This document shows positions 10,888 to 21,468 of a stretch of 64,000 nt of DNA, in pieces. The notes under the pieces were generated by a model. The model searched no databases and was not told the origin of the DNA. It worked only from the letters and a program-made list of their open reading frames with translations. The translations under genes were made by a program, and so were the position numbers. The stretch lies in assembly GCA_026122225.1 (NCBI GenBank), contig JANEZZ010001398.1:1-64000 (forward strand), read 5' to 3'. The stretch comes from Heloderma charlesbogerti (taxonomy: Eukaryota; Chordata; Lepidosauria; Squamata; Helodermatidae). Positions within the stretch are counted from its first letter, which is position 1; each line of letters begins with the position of its first letter.

Positions 10888-11809
10888 TAGGGATGGCAGA
10901 GAATTCCGCCACGGATCTCAGTGAGGCCGAATGCCAATGCATTCGGCCCCGCGAACTCCATGTCAGAATGGCCTGCCACCCCCCCACGGATCGCCCCCGG
11001 GACGACACTTACCTGGGGCGGATCTTCCGGGTGGCGGCGGCTCCGGCTGGTCTTCCGACTGGCTGCCGCCGCCGCCATTTCCAGTGTTAAAAAAAAAAGA
11101 CATGATAGGCTACGTAAAGATTTACGTAGCCTAACATGGCTAGGTTAAAAAAAAACAGCGACGTGATAGGCTACGTAAATCTTTACGTAGCCTATCACAT
11201 CTGACTTTAAAAAAAATCACGTCCGTACACAAATGGCAGCGGCTACGGCCGCCGCCATTTGCGTTCATTATTTTGGCACGTCTTAGTCTATGTCAAGATT
11301 TACGTAGACTAAGACAGCGAAAATAAGGGGGAACACAAATAGTGTCTGCTATGCTATTTGTGTTCCCCTTATTTTCACCGTCTTAGTCTACGTAAATATT
11401 GACGTAGACTAAGACGGGCCAAAATAAGGAATGCAAATAGCGGCGGCCGTAGCCACCGCCATTTGCATACATGAGTATTTATTTGTTTGGTTTTTTTAAG
11501 TCAGACGTGATAGGCTACGTAAAGATTTACGTAGCCTATCACGGCTGACTACAGGGACACAAATGGCGGCGGTGGCTACGGCCGCCGCCATTTGCATCCC
11601 TGCTAGCCAGCGGCCGGATGTCCGGCTGCTGGCGGAACCAGCTGGCGGCTCTGCAGAATCCCCGCGGAACGGACCCAGCTGGCCAGAATTCCGGGGGGAG
11701 GCGCGGAGTGCCTCCACCCCCGGTGAGGATTCTGGTGGGAGGGATGGAGCGCCTCCCCCCCCCAGCGGAACCTGGCAGAGACAGGTAAGGGCAATTTCGT
11801 ACATCCCTA
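10888..11809 (+). mobile_element. Palindromic hAT MITE, copy E
   Basis: Y end at 10888, X end at 11809. The heptamer ACAGGAT precedes the left end and recurs two bases after the right end. The order of modules matches copy B: two GATAGGCTACGTAA hairpins, a CAAATGGCAGC hairpin, two TTAGTCTA hairpins around a small AACACAAATAGTG centre near 11335-11365, then the mirror set. The Y-arm ATGGCGGC frame (minus strand from 11078) is open to its CAGGTAAGT donor near 11012. The X-arm donor is CAGGTAAGG near 11784. Confidence 0.9.
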
Positions 11810-13023
11810 ACACAGGATGTCCACGCCATCCCTACTTATAAAGTACCTAACGTTTCTGAAGGATAGTGCAGAGTTTAAAAGACCACATAGAGACCTGGCT
11901 CGCAATCTTATAGGCATGATACAAAAGGGAAAAGGGATGGGGAGGGTGGAGGAAAGCAATCAGAGTGTTCTTTCTGGCAGCCTGGGGTGGGGGGATGGTG
12001 AGCAAGCTCCATGCAGTTATTCCCTCTCTGGCTGATGAATGGGGCCAGGCTGGTCTCCCCTTCACGGTGCTGTTCTTTCTGGGAGGCAGGGGCCGCAGCC
12101 TGCTAATGGCCCCTGCCCCCTTGGCCAGTGGATGGGGCCAGGCCATGTTTCCTTCCAACTTGATTGTGTGTCCAAACAACTTTATTACAGGTGTCCTCTT
12201 CCTCCTCCCCTCAGCTCAGGTTAATGATTGACATGCAGCCAGAGAACCCGTAGACAATATGAAGCACTGTGGCTTTGTGCATGCAGGAACTAGCCGGTGA
12301 ACACATCTCCACAAATTAGGTACAAGCCAACAGGTTGTGTTGACTCTGCTAGTGATAAGGGACGTCAGTTGCCCTTTTGCAGCAGAGCCCTTTGCCACAG
12401 TCAGGAGAAGATAATCTGTGATTAGAAGAATCTGCCTGCTTGGTAGGTCAAAACCTCGCAAGCAGCAATAAAAACCTTCAGTGATAAAAAAAACCCCTTC
12501 TTATTAAAACTGTTTTATTCTGCAGCAGACTGTATTTTTTAAAAAAAAAAAATTAAATAGCAGCAGTGAGCATAGCCATGGTGAAGACTTTCCTACACGC
12601 TGACAGGAATTGCTGCTCAGTCTCCCCACCATGCAAACTCAAGGAAGGTTGCTTGAGCTCCTATGTTGTTGTAGATTTCTGGTTTGGATTTACTTGATTG
12701 TGACTACAGCCCTGTGCTGATCTGTTTTATTTCTCACTGCCTTGCCCCTAGGAATGGCGCGGGTGCCCAGTCTGATGAACCTGCGCTCCGGGCTGCGCCC
12801 ACCAAGCTGCTGCCCCTGCTCACGCACCCCTCCTGCCCTCGCCAAGCTGCCCTGCCCTGCCCTGCCCTGCCCTGCCCTGCCCTAAGCTGTCTTTCAGCAC
12901 CCATCATTCCTGCAGTCACCATTTTGCAGGAAAAAATGGTGCCTTGGGAACTTCCATAAATTTGATATTGTGCTCATATCAGTTGTAAAGGCCCCATCTA
13001 CACAACATTAGGTATAAGCCAAA
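11810..13023. other. Mostly unique non-coding sequence
   Basis: No coding or RNA gene recognised. It holds an A/T homopolymer stretch at 12535-12556, a (CCTGC)n pentanucleotide run at 12850-12883, and a piece of the CATCTACACAACATTA repeat at about 12992-13010 that is split by the LINE end that follows. Confidence 0.5.
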
Positions 13024-13362
13024 GGTAGGTAGGCCCTCTTCTGCTGTGGCCTCCCGGCTGTAGAATGAGCTCCCTAGAGAGGTTCACTTAGCATCTACGT
13101 TGTACTCCTTCTGGCGCCAGGTGAAGACCTTTTTTTTTATTTTCCCAGTATTTTAGCATTTTAGCTTCCAAGTCTTTTAGCTCTGCTGTTTTAAATCTGT
13201 ATTTTAAATCTCTGCATTGCTGCTAGGTTTCATTCTGGTTGTACTGTTATATTGTGGTTTTAAGCTGTCATAGGTTATATTGTTTTATGCTGTGCTTTGT
13301 GATTTTAATTTTTGTGAACCACCCAGAGAGCATCGGCTATTGGGCGGTATATAAATAAATAA

Positions 13363-13404
<42 letters not shown>
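13024..13404 (+). mobile_element. L2-clade LINE 3' end with (GATA)n tail
   Basis: A 5'-truncated copy starting in the RRPSSAVASRL-like coding tail and running through the conserved 3' UTR (GCATTGCTGCTAGGTTTCAT, GGCTATTGGGCGGTATATAA). It ends in AAATAAATA followed by (GATA)n at about 13364-13404. The repeat it landed in resumes at ATTACAGGCGTAAATGGGCC. Confidence 0.8.
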
Positions 13405-13405
<1 letters not shown>

Positions 13406-13512
13406 TTACAGGCGTAAATGGGCCAAAGGTTCGCTCCTTTCCCAGGCTTGTTAGCCATCTTTAACCCTGCTCAGGCTTCCCTGCCTGTTTCCACTTTGCC
13501 AGGCCTGAGCTG

Positions 13513-13555
13513 TTCTGGTGACAAACCTGACTGCTCCTCAGGTTTGTCACCAGAA
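13513..13555. repeat. Perfect 18-bp hairpin
   Basis: TTCTGGTGACAAACCTGA at 13513-13530 is exactly reverse-complemented at 13538-13555 with a 7-base loop. No neighbouring terminal repeat or coding sequence explains it. It is too short for a typical pre-miRNA. Confidence 0.6.
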
Positions 13556-13876
13556 ACCTCACAGTTTCCCCCTTCCCTGACACACCCAAGGAAATCTCCC
13601 AGGATGCTCTCCATCCATATATCCTGATGATGCCATGATACAAGGCCACAGTGATGGAGATGAGAAAAGCCTTTAGGGACATGCCAGATGTACCCATGGT
13701 AGCCTCAGTCTTCTGGTGGCTGAGGGAGTTGATGTGCAGCAGGACAGATGCACCATCTCCAAAAGGACTCAAGCTAGTTGACACATACCTTCATCAGAGA
13801 GGCATAACATTGTGAGCAAAAATCAAAGAAATTTAGTGACACAGAGGACGTTCAGTTCTCCCCTAAGCTTCTTTCT

Positions 13877-14127
13877 TAAGGATGGATGGATGGCGGAGAA
13901 TTTCTCCATGAATCATGGGGAGGCCGAATGCCAATGCATTCAGCCCCCCGAAATTGGAGGTGAAATTCTCCGCCACCCTGCCTCCACCCCCCGGGATGGG
14001 ACTTACCACCCTTGAATGTCCCTCTCGGCGGCAGGTCCCAGTGGCGGTTCGGCGGCGGTTCGGCAGGGGCAGGGGTGGCGGCCGGTCTTCCGACCGGCTG
14101 CCGCCACCGCCATTTCCAAGTAAATGT

Positions 14128-14163
<36 letters not shown>

Positions 14164-14242
14164 ATAGTCTATGTAATGATTTATGTAGCCTATCACAGCT
14201 AGATTTCCAAAGTCAGCCATGATAGGCTACGTAAATCATTAC
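13877..14242 (+). mobile_element. Palindromic hAT fragment, Y half only
   Basis: The Y arm is expanded at its start by a GGAT repeat (TAAGGATGGATGGATGGCGG). It includes the GGCCGAATGC stem, an outward GGTAAGT-like site near 14002 and a GC-rich ATGGCGG block on the minus strand. A (CA)n run lies at 14130-14161, followed by one full hairpin and most of a second. It stops inside that second hairpin at 14242, where copy G begins directly. The rest is missing. Confidence 0.8.
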
Positions 14243-14884
14243 TAGGGATGTACGAAAGGGACTTAACTTGTCCCGCAGCTTTTTTCGCGGTGGGGGGGAG
14301 GCGCTTCACTTCTGCCCCCAAAGTTCAGGTGAGGGGGGGAGGCGTCCCACCTCGCCCGGCCGAAATTCAGGCCGGGGAGAAGCACCCCGTCTCCCCGGCA
14401 GCAAAAGAAAAAGTAAAAAAAAAAAATCTGTGATAGGCTACGTAACAATTAACATAGCCTATCACGGCTAGATTTCCAAAGTCAGCCGTGTTAGGCTACG
14501 TTAACCGTCACGTAGCCTATCACGGGTGACTTTGGAAAAAAAGCGAGTACACAAATGGCGGCGGCCCATGGGCGCTGCCATTTGCGTTCCTTATTTTAGC
14601 ATGTCTAGTCTACGTAAAGATTTACGTAGACTACGGCGAAAATAAGGGCAACGCAAATAGCGTTGCCCTTATTTTCGCCGTAGTCTATGTAAATCTTTAC
14701 ATAGACTACCCAGGCCCAAATAAGGAAACCAAATGGCGGCGCCCATGGGCGCCGCCATTTGCATACAGCTTTTTTTTTTTTACCAAAGTCACCCGTGATA
14801 GGCTACGTAACGATTTGCGTAGCCTATCACAGCTGACTTTGGAAATCTAGCCGTGATAGGCTACGTAAATCGTTACATAGCCTA

Positions 14885-14937
<53 letters not shown>

Positions 14938-15117
14938 AACATTCACTTTTGTATTTCACAGCTTGGGAGACGGGGCGCTTCTCCCCGGCCTGAAATTCAG
15001 CCGGGCAAGGCGGGGCGCCTCCCCCCCCGGCCTGAACTTCAGGGGGAGAACCGAAGCGCCTCCCCCCCACCGCGAAGCAAGCTGCGGGACCAGGTAAGTG
15101 ACTTCCGTACATCCCTA
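14243..15117. mobile_element. Palindromic hAT with two X ends: 875-bp giant palindrome
   Basis: Both termini are of X type: TAGGGATGTACGAAAG at 14243, and ACTTCCGTACATCCCTA ending 15117. The whole element is a near-complete inverted repeat centred at about 14656 on GGGCAACGCAAATAGCG. Arm order: C-rich X arm, two GATAGGCTACG hairpins, a CAAATGGCGGC hairpin, one TAGTCTACGTAAA hairpin, centre, then the mirror. The right arm carries a 48-base (GT)n run at 14887-14934. No matching target duplication was found (ATCATTAC against TGGGATGA), consistent with a rearranged product. Confidence 0.85.
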
Positions 15118-15202
15118 TGGGATGAGCTGATATTCACTCACTCTGATTTATTTTCACATTTACCCTTGATTCTGTTCCACTGTCTTCACGTTTTTTTCAT
15201 TA

Positions 15203-15293
15203 ACAGCACAATTCTAAGCATGTATACTCAGAGGTGAGTGCCATTTGGATCAATGGGGCTTACTTCCAAGTAAGTATGTATATGATTGTAGCC
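15203..15293. repeat. Short squamate palindromic repeat
   Basis: A block of roughly 90 bases with inverted CACAATTCTAAGCATGTATA and ATGTATATGATTGTAGCC ends. Between them is a conserved CAATGGGGCTTACTTCCAAG half. Related units occur near 18976, 29051, 29860, 38901, 45655 and 56359. Identity is by internal comparison only. Confidence 0.45.
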
Positions 15294-15908
15294 TAAATGT
15301 TTTTAAAACATTTCTCTCAAAGTACATATTTTTACATCCAATTCAGCAGAATGAAAATTGCCAATTTTATATGCATTGTGCGCAGGTTTCCCTGTATATA
15401 TATGTCATCACTGATATATGTGACCTGCTGAGGGATTTTATTATATTTAGCAGTATATAAATATTACAAATAAATCATATTTGTGCACGTGTAAAAATAG
15501 AAAATGTAGTTTTATGCATTTGCAAGGCTGAAATACTGTAATTCTTTACATTTGTATAGGCGCCCCCTCGCCCTATTTTTATACATGTAAAGAGCTGACA
15601 ACTGTGTTATTACATGAAAAGAACCACACCAGCCATTTTCCAATTGGCAAGTGGAAGAAGGAGCAGGTCCGTTAATTCTGACTTGGAATTTGCAAGGGTT
15701 GAATTTCCAAAATATTCCTATTCGTTGTTCTCATAACTGTTCCCAACAGCCTCGTTGCATATACATTTAAATAAAGGCCTCTACCAGCTATATAGCATGA
15801 AGGTGATTTGCTGATATAGTCTGGAAGCTTGAAAAGACTTCTCAACTTCTTTTCTCCCCTTCTTCCCACCACAATACACACTTGCGCTCTCTTGCTCTCT
15901 CTTTCTCC

Positions 15909-15960
<52 letters not shown>

Positions 15961-16660
15961 TTCCCACACCTTCCTTCTTTATCTGCAACTGCAGAGTTGA
16001 CCCATGAGTAGATAACTGAGAAAGGGTTTTGTCCTGTCCTGTATTTATTTTTGTATTCCAAAAGTTTTTTTCCCTCCCCCAGTCAGAGTATCAAGTTTAG
16101 CTCTTATCAGATAATTAAAGAGCACTTGCCTCCAGAGGCAATTTTAAACCAATCTCAAGAAAGGGCAGTAACTATACACTGTAGATAATTATAGTCTATT
16201 AAAGAACCTTAAGATTAGATTCAGAGATCACTAATCACACAAGGTCATAAATGTAATGCACCTTTTTTTGGCAGTGTCTGGATTTTGACATACATTTTCT
16301 TCTCAGGGGGTGGGGGAAGCTCACTGTTATAGAGATTTTCTGTATTGATCAAATGATGGGGAAGCAAAAAGGGAGGGAGAGAGGGAAAAAGACCACCAAT
16401 ACTTAAAGGAAAATTCACAGTTATGTTCCAAGGGCATGACCTCAGAGTTCAGATAATAACAAGGCTAATTAAGTCCACAGCACTTCACATACGGTATTTC
16501 AGCCCTCTAACATAGGCTAGTATTATTATACCAATATTTCAGACAGGGGGTAAAACTAAGAGATCATACCTTACCTAAGAACACCTACTGAGCTCATCAT
16601 GGGAAAGCAGGATTTGAACTGGGCATTTCTTTGCTTGCAACCTGATTTCTTAGCTAAGAT
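15294..16660. other. Unique sequence with a compound microsatellite
   Basis: No gene recognised. A (CT)n tract at about 15908-15930 passes directly into (AC)n at 15931-15958. The cysteine/valine-rich open frames here come from this repeat. The remainder is AT-rich and featureless to my reading. Confidence 0.5.
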
Positions 16661-16904
16661 TAGGGATGTCAGAGAATTCCGCCATGGACTGAAATGGGAT
16701 CAAATTCCCTTCAGTCCGTGCCACGGAATCCTCTGCGGAATGGCACCACAAGGTCCTGCGGAGTCAGCAGTCATGCAGCTTTTTTTTTGTCGTCCGCAAA
16801 AAGTCGTGGAATTTTCATAAATAAAAACGCAGTGTAGAATGTTCCAATAATAAATACGTAAGGTTTTTTTAAAAAAAAATGAATTGTGCTCACTGCCTTG
16901 TTTG
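16661..16904 (+). mobile_element. Palindromic hAT fragment, Y end
   Basis: Begins with a clean Y terminus (TAGGGATGTCAGAGAATTCC) and a stem GGACTGAA...TTCAGTCC at about 16687-16713. It then passes into AT-rich sequence without hairpins. It abuts the X-type terminus of the next element. The left flank GCTAAGAT does not recur after 17343 or 18187. Confidence 0.65.
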
Positions 16905-17343
16905 TACAGATGTACGAAAGTCACTTACCGTTTCACGGATCTGTTTGCGATGGGGGGGGCAGTCCGTCCCTCCCCCCAGAATCCTTGATGGGTGGGGAGG
17001 TCCTTTGTCCCTCCCCCCGGAGTCCTGCCTGGCTGGCTCCACTCCGCGAGGATTCCATGGAGCCGCCGGCCAGCTCCGCCCGCAGCCGGACATCCGGCCG
17101 CTGGGCAGCAGGGACGCAAATGGTGGTGGCCAGAGCCACTGCCATTTGCGTCCCTGAACTTAACTGTGATAGGCTACGTAAATATTTACATAGCCTATCA
17201 CAGCAAAGTAAAAAAAAAACGCATATGCAAATGGCAGCTACCGCAGAGCACAGCCAGCCGTCGAGGATTCCGGGGGGGAGGAATCCTCCCCCACCACCAC
17301 AAACAGAATCCGTGAAAAGGCAGGTGACTTTCATACATCCCTA
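16905..17343. mobile_element. Palindromic hAT with two X ends, one arm deleted
   Basis: The left terminus is TACAGATGTACGAAAGTCAC, an X end with two mismatches. The right terminus is an X end finishing at 17343. A single CAAATGGTGG hairpin (17115-17152) and one GATAGGCTACGTAA hairpin (17166-17203) remain. The right GC-rich arm is shortened compared with the left. Confidence 0.7.
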
Positions 17344-18187
17344 GGGATGGGCGAAAGTCCCTTACCTGGTCCCGCAGCTTGCTTCGCGGTGGGGGGAGGC
17401 GCTCCGTCCCTCCCCCTGAAATTCTGGCTGGGGGGGAGGCGCTCCATCCTTCCCCCCCGAAATTCTGGCCGGGGGGGGAGGTGATCCGTCCCTACCCCTC
17501 GAATCCTGGCCGGCTGGCCAGCTGGCCAGCTCCGCAAATGGCGGTGGCCATAGCCGCCGCCGTTTGCATCCCTGCAGTCAGCCATGATAGGCTAAGTAAA
17601 TGTTTATGTAGCCTGTCACGGCTGATTTAAAAGAAGAAAAAAAACCGCACGTACGCAAATGGCGGCGCCCATGGGCAATAGCTATGCTATTAGCATTCCC
17701 CTTATTTTCGACGTCTTAGTCTACATAAATGTTTACGTACACTAAGACGTGTCAAAATAAGGAACGCAAATGGCGGCGCCCATGGGTGCCGCCATTTGCG
17801 TATGCACGTTTTTTTCTTTTAAATCAGCCATGATAGGCTATGTAAACATTTACATAGCCTATCACGATGTTTTTTAAAAATCTAGCCGTGATAGGGTACG
17901 TAAATCTTTACGTAACCTATCACGGGTTTTTTTGTTTTTTGGGGTTTTTTTACTGGAAATGGCAGTGGCAGCAGCCGGTCGGAAGACCGGCCACCGCAGC
18001 GGCCGCTGCCAAACCGCCGCCAAACTGCCACCAAACCGCCGTCAGAGCCGCCGCCGCCAGGAAGATTCGCCCAAGGTAAGTCCCGTCCCGGGGGGGGGGC
18101 AGACCGTTCCGCCACCGATTTCAGGGGGCCAAATGCGCTGGCATTCGGCCTCCCCGAGATTCATGGCGAAATTCTCTGACATCCCTA
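17342..18187 (-). mobile_element. Palindromic hAT MITE, copy J, sharing TA with its neighbour
   Basis: X end at 17342, Y end at 18187. Its first two bases are the last two of the preceding element, giving CATCCCTAGGGATG with no target duplication between. The left half of the central palindrome has lost sequence near 17672-17680, where GCGCCCATGGGC runs directly into AATAGCTATGC. The Y-arm ATGGCAGTGGC at 17958 stays open to AAGGTAAGT at about 18074-18082. Confidence 0.85.
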
Positions 18188-18560
18188 GAGAAATCTTCAG
18201 AAAAGCATTAATTTAAAGGATTGCCTTCTCCCACATGTGCCTGTCCACCTACTGCATTCTTCATCTTGCTCCACATTCCATTGTTAACAGAAGTCTGATT
18301 GACTGGGATGCAGGACAGGGCCTTTTTGGTCAAGGCCCCCCTGCTTGTGGAATCCCCTGGCTTGGGAGACCTGGGTAGCTACTTCTTTGTTGGCTTTCTA
18401 GCATTCTGTTAAGACTCTCCTTTTTTTGCCAAGGCTGGATTTAAGTTGTTTTCACAACTGCTGTGAGTGTTATGATTTAATTGGCTTTGATTGTATTTCT
18501 GTCTTTGGATAGGGGTGAATGAAGATATACAAAATAAATGAATAAATGAATGAATGAATA
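18188..18560 (+). mobile_element. Old LINE 3' end (L2/CR1-like)
   Basis: A GGGCCTTTTTGGTCAAGGCCC-containing block resembles the RRAFS..AP.LW coding tail of L2-like LINEs with frameshifts. A 3' UTR follows, with an AAATAAATGAATGAATGAATA tail at about 18532-18560. It is more decayed than the other LINE ends here. Confidence 0.45.
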
Positions 18561-19538
18561 GCTGGCCAGAAATGTAGATGCACCTGAGTAATCAAGCATA
18601 GTTTGAAACATGGGGAGGGGGTGGAATTACCCGTTGCTCAACGTCCCTTAATGATATCCCTGTTGGCATTTACTGTCATATGACGAATGAATTCAGAAAT
18701 GTAAATTTTGAATTCAGAAATGTAAAGACTATCTTCTGTTAAGGTTTAGCATGTTGCAAGGAAATCACTGCTACAAAACAGAGCACATGAGGTGAGCTAT
18801 TGCTATGTAAATACTGTTTTCTAGTAATGTTTACACACACATTCCAACGAAACTTAATGTTGCATGGTACTGAATTACAAAATAGTTGAATAGTTGTACA
18901 CTCGTGAATAAGGTCCTGCAAAAGCTGAGAAGCCTCACTTTGAGAATGCAGGATACTGGAGGACTTAGATCATGAAGGCTGCAATCCTATACACACTTAC
19001 CTGACAGTAAGTCCCATTGAACCCAGTGGAGCTTACTTCTGAGTAGAGACACAGAGAAGATTTCATTCTTATCTATGTCCTAATAAGAGGTAGTATCATG
19101 TGCATAGTACACAGTACATTGTATCCATTTTTGAGCATAGGATTATTCTGAATGTGGGAAAGCAATACAATACTGCATATTGATAGTTCTCGATGCTAGC
19201 TAGAAGTTACAAATTCTTAATATGTTAAGAATTAATTATATTCTTGCTTTAGGCTGCAATCCCATACACATTTTCCTGGGAGCACATGGGAACAGATGCA
19301 TGCAGGATTTCTCTGTTAGGCATTTTCTTTCACAAGAATATGTGCCTACTATGCATTTTTGTAGACTGAATGTGTTTTGGACTTATATCAATTTTGCATT
19401 TTCTTCTTTCTGCACATTCATTTTTGGGTCTTTTGTTCTTTCTTTCCCACCGCCGCCACTTCACTTGGGACTGTTTGCTTTCAAAGACCTTTCCACAACA
19501 ACCTCAAAGTCATCATGGGAACTACCTCCACTTCCTTC
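18561..19538. other. Unique sequence with short palindromic repeat units
   Basis: No gene recognised. A GGCTGCAATCCTATACACAC...TTACTTCTGAGTAGAGACAC unit lies at about 18976-19050. A half unit (GGCTGCAATCCCATACACA) is near 19252. Confidence 0.45.
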
Positions 19539-21468
19539 TAGGGATGTACAAAAGTCACTTACCTTTTCGAAGGGTGACATTCTCGGTGGGGGGGAGGTGC
19601 TCCGCACCTCCTCCCAAAATCCTGATCTGGCTGGCTCCGCTCCACAGAGATTCCGCGGAGCCGACAGCCAGGACGGCCCGCAGCCGGATATCCGGCTGCT
19701 GGGCAGCCTTCCGAAAAAAAAACAGCATATGCAAATGGTGGCAGCTACGGTGGCCGCCATTTACATTCCCTTTTTTTCGCTGTTTTAGCCTACGTAAATA
19801 TTTACGTAAGCTATTACGGCGAAAAAAAAGGGGAACGCAAATAGCGTAGTGGGCGCCATTTGCGTTCCTTTTTTTTGCCATTTTAGCCTACATAAATATT
19901 TACGTAAGCTATTACAGCGGGGGGGGGGAAGGAACGCAAATAGTGCCCACTACACTATTTGCGTTCCCTTTTTTTTGCCGTAATAGCTTACATAAATATT
20001 TACATAGGCTAATACGGTGGGAAAAAAGGAACGCAAATGGTGCCCACTACGCTATTTGCGTTCCCCTTTTTTTTCGCCATAATAGCTTACGTAAATATTT
20101 ACGTAGGCTAAAACAGCGAAAAAAAGGGAACGCAAATGGCGGCCACCGTAGCCACCACCATTTGCGTACACATTTTTTTGTTGGTTTTTTTGCTTGCCAT
20201 GATAGGCTACGTAAGTATTCTACTTATTGCACAATGCAATCCATTTGCATAGCTGCCTTTGCCATGATAGGCTATGTAAATACTTACGTAGCCTATCACG
20301 GCAAAGGCAGCTACGCAAATGGTGTGGTGGCCGCCATTTGAGTCTGCAGCAGCCGGCTGAGTAGGGTTGGCGGAGAATTTGTCCCTGAAACTTCGGGGGG
20401 CCGAGCGCCAATGTGTTAGGCCCCCTGAAGAAGTTTCGGGGAGAAATTCTCCGCACTCCCCCGCCCCCTGCACCCCCCCCCCAGGATGGGACTTACCTTT
20501 CCCGAATGTCCCTCCCGGCAGCGGGTCCCGGCGGCAGTTCATTGCGTCTTCGTCAGGGGCGGGGGCGGCAGCCGATCTTTCGACTGGCTGCTGCCGCCGC
20601 CATTCCAATAAAACTAAAAAAAAAAAAAACGCCCCCGTGATAGGCTACGTGACGATTAACGTAGCCTATCACGGCTAGATTTGCAAAGTCAGCCATGATA
20701 GGCTACGTAAATCGTCACGTAGCCTATCACGGGTGACTTAAAAAAAAAAAGCGCGTACGCAAATGGCGGCCCCCATAGGGAGCCGCCATTCGCGTTCCTT
20801 ATTTGGTCGCTGTAGTCTACGTAAATCTTTACGTAGACTACGGCAAAAATAAGGGCAACGGAAATAGCGTTGCCCTTATTTTTGCCATAGTCTACGTAAT
20901 CTTTACGTAGACTACAGCGACCAAATAAGGAACGTGAATGGCGGCTCCCTATGGGGGTCACCATTAGCCGTACGCGCTTTTTTTTTTTTTTTTAAGTCAG
21001 CCGTTATAGGCTACGTGACGATTTACGTAGCCTATCACGGCTGACTTTGCAGATCTAGCTGTGATAGGCTACGTTAATCGTCACGTAGCCTATCACGGGG
21101 GCGTTTTTGTTTTTTTTTAACTTTTTATTTCGCAGCCGGACGAGGCGAGGCGCCTCCTCCCCGGCCTGAATTTCGGCCGGGCGAGGCGGGAAGCCTCCCC
21201 CCCCGGCCTGAACTTCGGGAGGAGAGCAGCGAAGCACCTCCCCCCCACTGCTGCGAAAAGCTGCGAGACCAGTTAAGTGGCTTTTGTGCACCCCTACGGC
21301 TGAGAGACCAGCTGCTGCTGCTGCTGCCGCTGCCTCCGCCAGAGTCGCCACCGCTGGAACATCTGCCCCAGGTTAGCTTTCGTCCTGGGGGGGATTCCAT
21401 GGGGGGGCAGGGGGGGAGGCCGTTCCGCCACTCACTGAAATCCATGGCAGAATTCTCCGCCATCCTTA
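19539..21468 (-). mobile_element. Palindromic hAT MITE, copy K, host of a nested copy
   Basis: X end at 19539, Y end at 21468 (CATCCTTA). The target duplication CTTCCTTC is exact at 19531-19538 and 21469-21476. Its own sequence is 19539-20361 plus 21297-21468; copy L fills the gap. It belongs to a distinct subfamily. The central hairpins read TTTTAGCCTACGTAAATATT/TTACGTAAGCTATTACGG, separated by AACGCAAATAGCG and C- or T-run spacers, repeated four or five times at 19775-20120. The Y-arm donor is CAGGTTAGC, mutated at one base. Confidence 0.93.
20362..21296 (+). mobile_element. Palindromic hAT MITE, copy L, nested in copy K
   Basis: Y end at 20362 (TAGGGTTGGCGGAGAATTT), X end at 21296 (CACCCCTA). 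The exact 8-bp target duplication CGGCTGAG lies at 20354-20361 and 21297-21304, inside copy K. The centre is AACGGAAATAGCGTTGCCC near 20855-20880, flanked by TAGTCTACGTAAATC hairpins. The X end with GTGCACCCCTA and the C-rich arm match copy D most closely. The Y-arm ATGGCGGCGGC frame on the minus strand is closed by TGA. Confidence 0.95.

Noticed and set aside
10893..11090. Recurrent open frames beginning M-A/S-E-N-S-A in Y ends (also near 5402, 26246, 48887 and 57351)
   Set aside because: They start at the ATG of TAGGGATG inside the terminal repeat, run against the direction of the splice donor, and end at different places. They reflect shared DNA and not a conserved protein.
12850..12883. 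(CCTGC)n as a telomere-like or recombination hotspot repeat
   Set aside because: The unit does not match vertebrate telomere repeats and the tract is only about 34 bases; it is treated as a simple repeat.
14887..15237. Cysteine/valine-rich open frames
   Set aside because: They are translations of (GT)n microsatellites. The same applies near 15781-16061, 41650, 43050, 46160 and 54052.
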